Assembly (NCBI GenBank): GCA_013813675.1
Contig: JACCRH010000437.1
Location: 1 to 14,206, forward strand
Direction: 5' to 3'
Origin: Gemmatimonadales bacterium
Lineage (GTDB): Bacteria > Gemmatimonadota > Gemmatimonadetes > Gemmatimonadales > GWC2-71-9
DNA: 14,206 bases
This document shows positions 13,683 to 14,206 of the stretch, one piece after another. Every line of letters starts with the position of its first letter. Within the stretch, counting starts at the first letter, position 1. The notes under the pieces are model-generated. The model did not search any database, had not been told where the DNA came from, and saw only the letters and a list, made by a program, of their open reading frames with translations. Position numbers and translations under genes: made by a program.

Positions 13683-13709
13683 CCGATCCCTCGCCTCGCT
13701 CGGGATGAC
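13683..13709. repeat. Right, inverted copy of the hairpin repeat
   Basis: This 27-bp stretch reads CCGATCCCTCGC, then CTCGCTCGGGATGAC. It is the reverse complement of 13446-13472 with one difference, located in the triloop (GAG here, GAA there, read on the minus strand). It starts 5 bp after the presumed original stop of the GIY-YIG gene. Confidence 0.92.
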
Positions 13710-13762
13710 CCGCCAGGCGGGCTCACGCCCATGACGCGTTAGGCCCGCGCCTGAGCCATCCC

Positions 13763-13788
13763 GCCGTTCCGCCGTTCCGCCGTGCCGC
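13763..13788. repeat. Tandem octamer GCCGTTCC
   Basis: GCCGTTCC at 13763-13770 and 13771-13778 is followed by the variant GCCGTGCC (13779-13786) and a partial GC. It lies between the GIY-YIG element and the HIT gene stop, a stretch (13710-13794) with no gene. Such short tandem octamers can vary in copy number by slippage. Confidence 0.7.
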
Positions 13789-13794
13789 CTGTTG

Positions 13795-14142
13795 TCACCC
13801 CGGCGGCCACCCCAGCTTCCTCCCCCCCAGCACGTGAAAGTGCAGATGGTCCACGCTCTGTCCCGCGTCCTTCCCGGTGTTGGTGACGATCCGGTAGCCC
13901 CCCGCATCGAGACCCAGTTCGGTCGCCACCTCCGCCGCGAACTGCAGCAGCCGGCCCAGAAGCTGCTCGCCCTCCCGGCCCCTCGCGTCCCGCACCGCCG
14001 CCACGTGGGCCATGGGGATCACCAGCACATGAGTCGGCGCCCGGGCGTCGATGTCGCGAAAGGCGACCGCGTCCTCCGACCGCTTCACGATCGTCGCCGG
14101 GATCTCGCCGGCCACGATCCGGCAGAACAGACAATCAGCCAT
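13795..14142 (-). CDS. HIT-family (HINT-like) nucleotide hydrolase
   Basis: A complete histidine-triad protein of 115 residues. Family members hydrolyse adenosine phosphoramidates or related AMP-linked substrates; the precise substrate here is unknown. It opens CLFCRIVAGEIP (4-15), with Cys4 and Cys7 as a probable zinc pair. It has the conserved THVLVIPMAHV (37-47) and NTGKDAGQSVDHLHFHVLGG (88-107), where His99, His101 and His103 form the triad. The ATG at 14140-14142 has a G-rich ribosome site (GGGGGAA) just upstream and overlaps the end of a preceding minus-strand frame by 8 bp, so it is probably the second gene of another leftward operon. Confidence 0.96.
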   Translation of the reverse strand: MADCLFCRIVAGEIPATIVKRSEDAVAFRDIDARAPTHVLVIPMAHVAAVRDARGREGEQLLGRLLQFAAEVATELGLDAGGYRIVTNTGKDAGQSVDHLHFHVLGGRKLGWPPG

Positions 14143-14206
14143 GGTTCCCCCGCAGTCGCCCCGCCACTGCCGCCGCCGCCGCGGCGATCGCGGCCGTCTC
14201 GAACCG
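14135..14206 (-). CDS. C-terminal end of an unidentified gene (partial)
   Basis: On the minus strand an open frame enters from the right edge and reads RFETAAIAAAAAAVAGRLRG before ending in NHG and TGA at 14135-14137. It overlaps the HIT start by 8 bp, a typical coupled arrangement. The alanine-rich helix is compatible with the tail of an enzyme, but 23 residues do not allow a family to be named. An open frame this short in GC-rich DNA could also be chance. Confidence 0.4.
   Translation of the reverse strand, partial: RFETAAIAAAAAAVAGRLRGNHG

Larger units (their letters stand above)
13446..13709 (+). mobile_element. Putative GIY-YIG-associated inverted-repeat element
   Basis: A 264-bp unit: left repeat (13446-13472), a plus-strand GIY-YIG reading frame, its apparent original stop TAG at 13675-13677, then the inverted right repeat (13683-13709), 5 bp later. 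It interrupts an otherwise minus-strand region between the HIT gene and the rpsU promoter. The pair at 1-68 has the same inward orientation without a gene. I see no convincing target duplication at the ends. A 13-bp palindrome (CCCGCC-A-GGCGGG, 13709-13721) abuts the right end. The layout is seen; mobility is inferred by analogy with REP sequences and their RAYT transposases. Confidence 0.6.

Noticed and set aside
1..14206. tRNA, rRNA or riboswitch
   Set aside because: I found no cloverleaf, rRNA-like or known riboswitch sequence in the few short non-coding gaps.

Overview
The window is a GC-rich bacterial chromosome segment, almost entirely on the minus strand. It carries 14 closely packed housekeeping and signalling genes, read from right to left. 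GC-rich codon use, a partner-switching (RsbU/RsbW/RsbV-type) module, Rex, and the linkage rpsU-yqeY-mutS2-dnaG fit a free-living soil or sediment bacterium. A Gemmatimonadota-like lineage is my best guess, but it rests on remembered protein resemblance and not on a marker gene.

Right edge (about 13710-14206): the last codons of an unidentified minus-strand gene overlap the start of a complete HIT-family nucleotide hydrolase. Left of it (13446-13709) is a small element: a plus-strand GIY-YIG nuclease gene that has lost its middle, enclosed by two inverted copies of a 25-27 bp hairpin-forming repeat. A second inward-facing pair of the same repeat, with only 23 bp between its arms, lies at the left edge (1-68). 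The three complete copies differ only in the three loop bases.

Centre (101-13386): a predicted promoter (TTGCCT-N17-TAAATT) precedes rpsU. Then follow yqeY, mutS2, dnaG, a coiled-coil zinc-ribbon protein, recJ, rsmD, coaD, pta, an anti-sigma antagonist (STAS), an anti-sigma/serine kinase (RsbW-like), a GAF-SpoIIE phosphatase, rsmA and rex. No gap exceeds about 40 bp, and many starts overlap the previous stop (ATGA or GTGA), so much of this is probably co-transcribed. It combines translation (S21, RsmA, RsmD, YqeY), replication and repair (DnaG, RecJ, MutS2), CoA and acetyl-phosphate metabolism (CoaD, Pta), a stress-type partner switch and the NADH sensor Rex.

Regulation visible in sequence: a perfect Rex operator palindrome fills the 31 bp gap before rex, implying autoregulation separate from the upstream operon. 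A 13-bp perfect inverted repeat lies in the first codons of mutS2. The most unusual structure is the GIY-YIG/hairpin-repeat association, which resembles the REP/RAYT arrangement but with a nuclease of a different fold.
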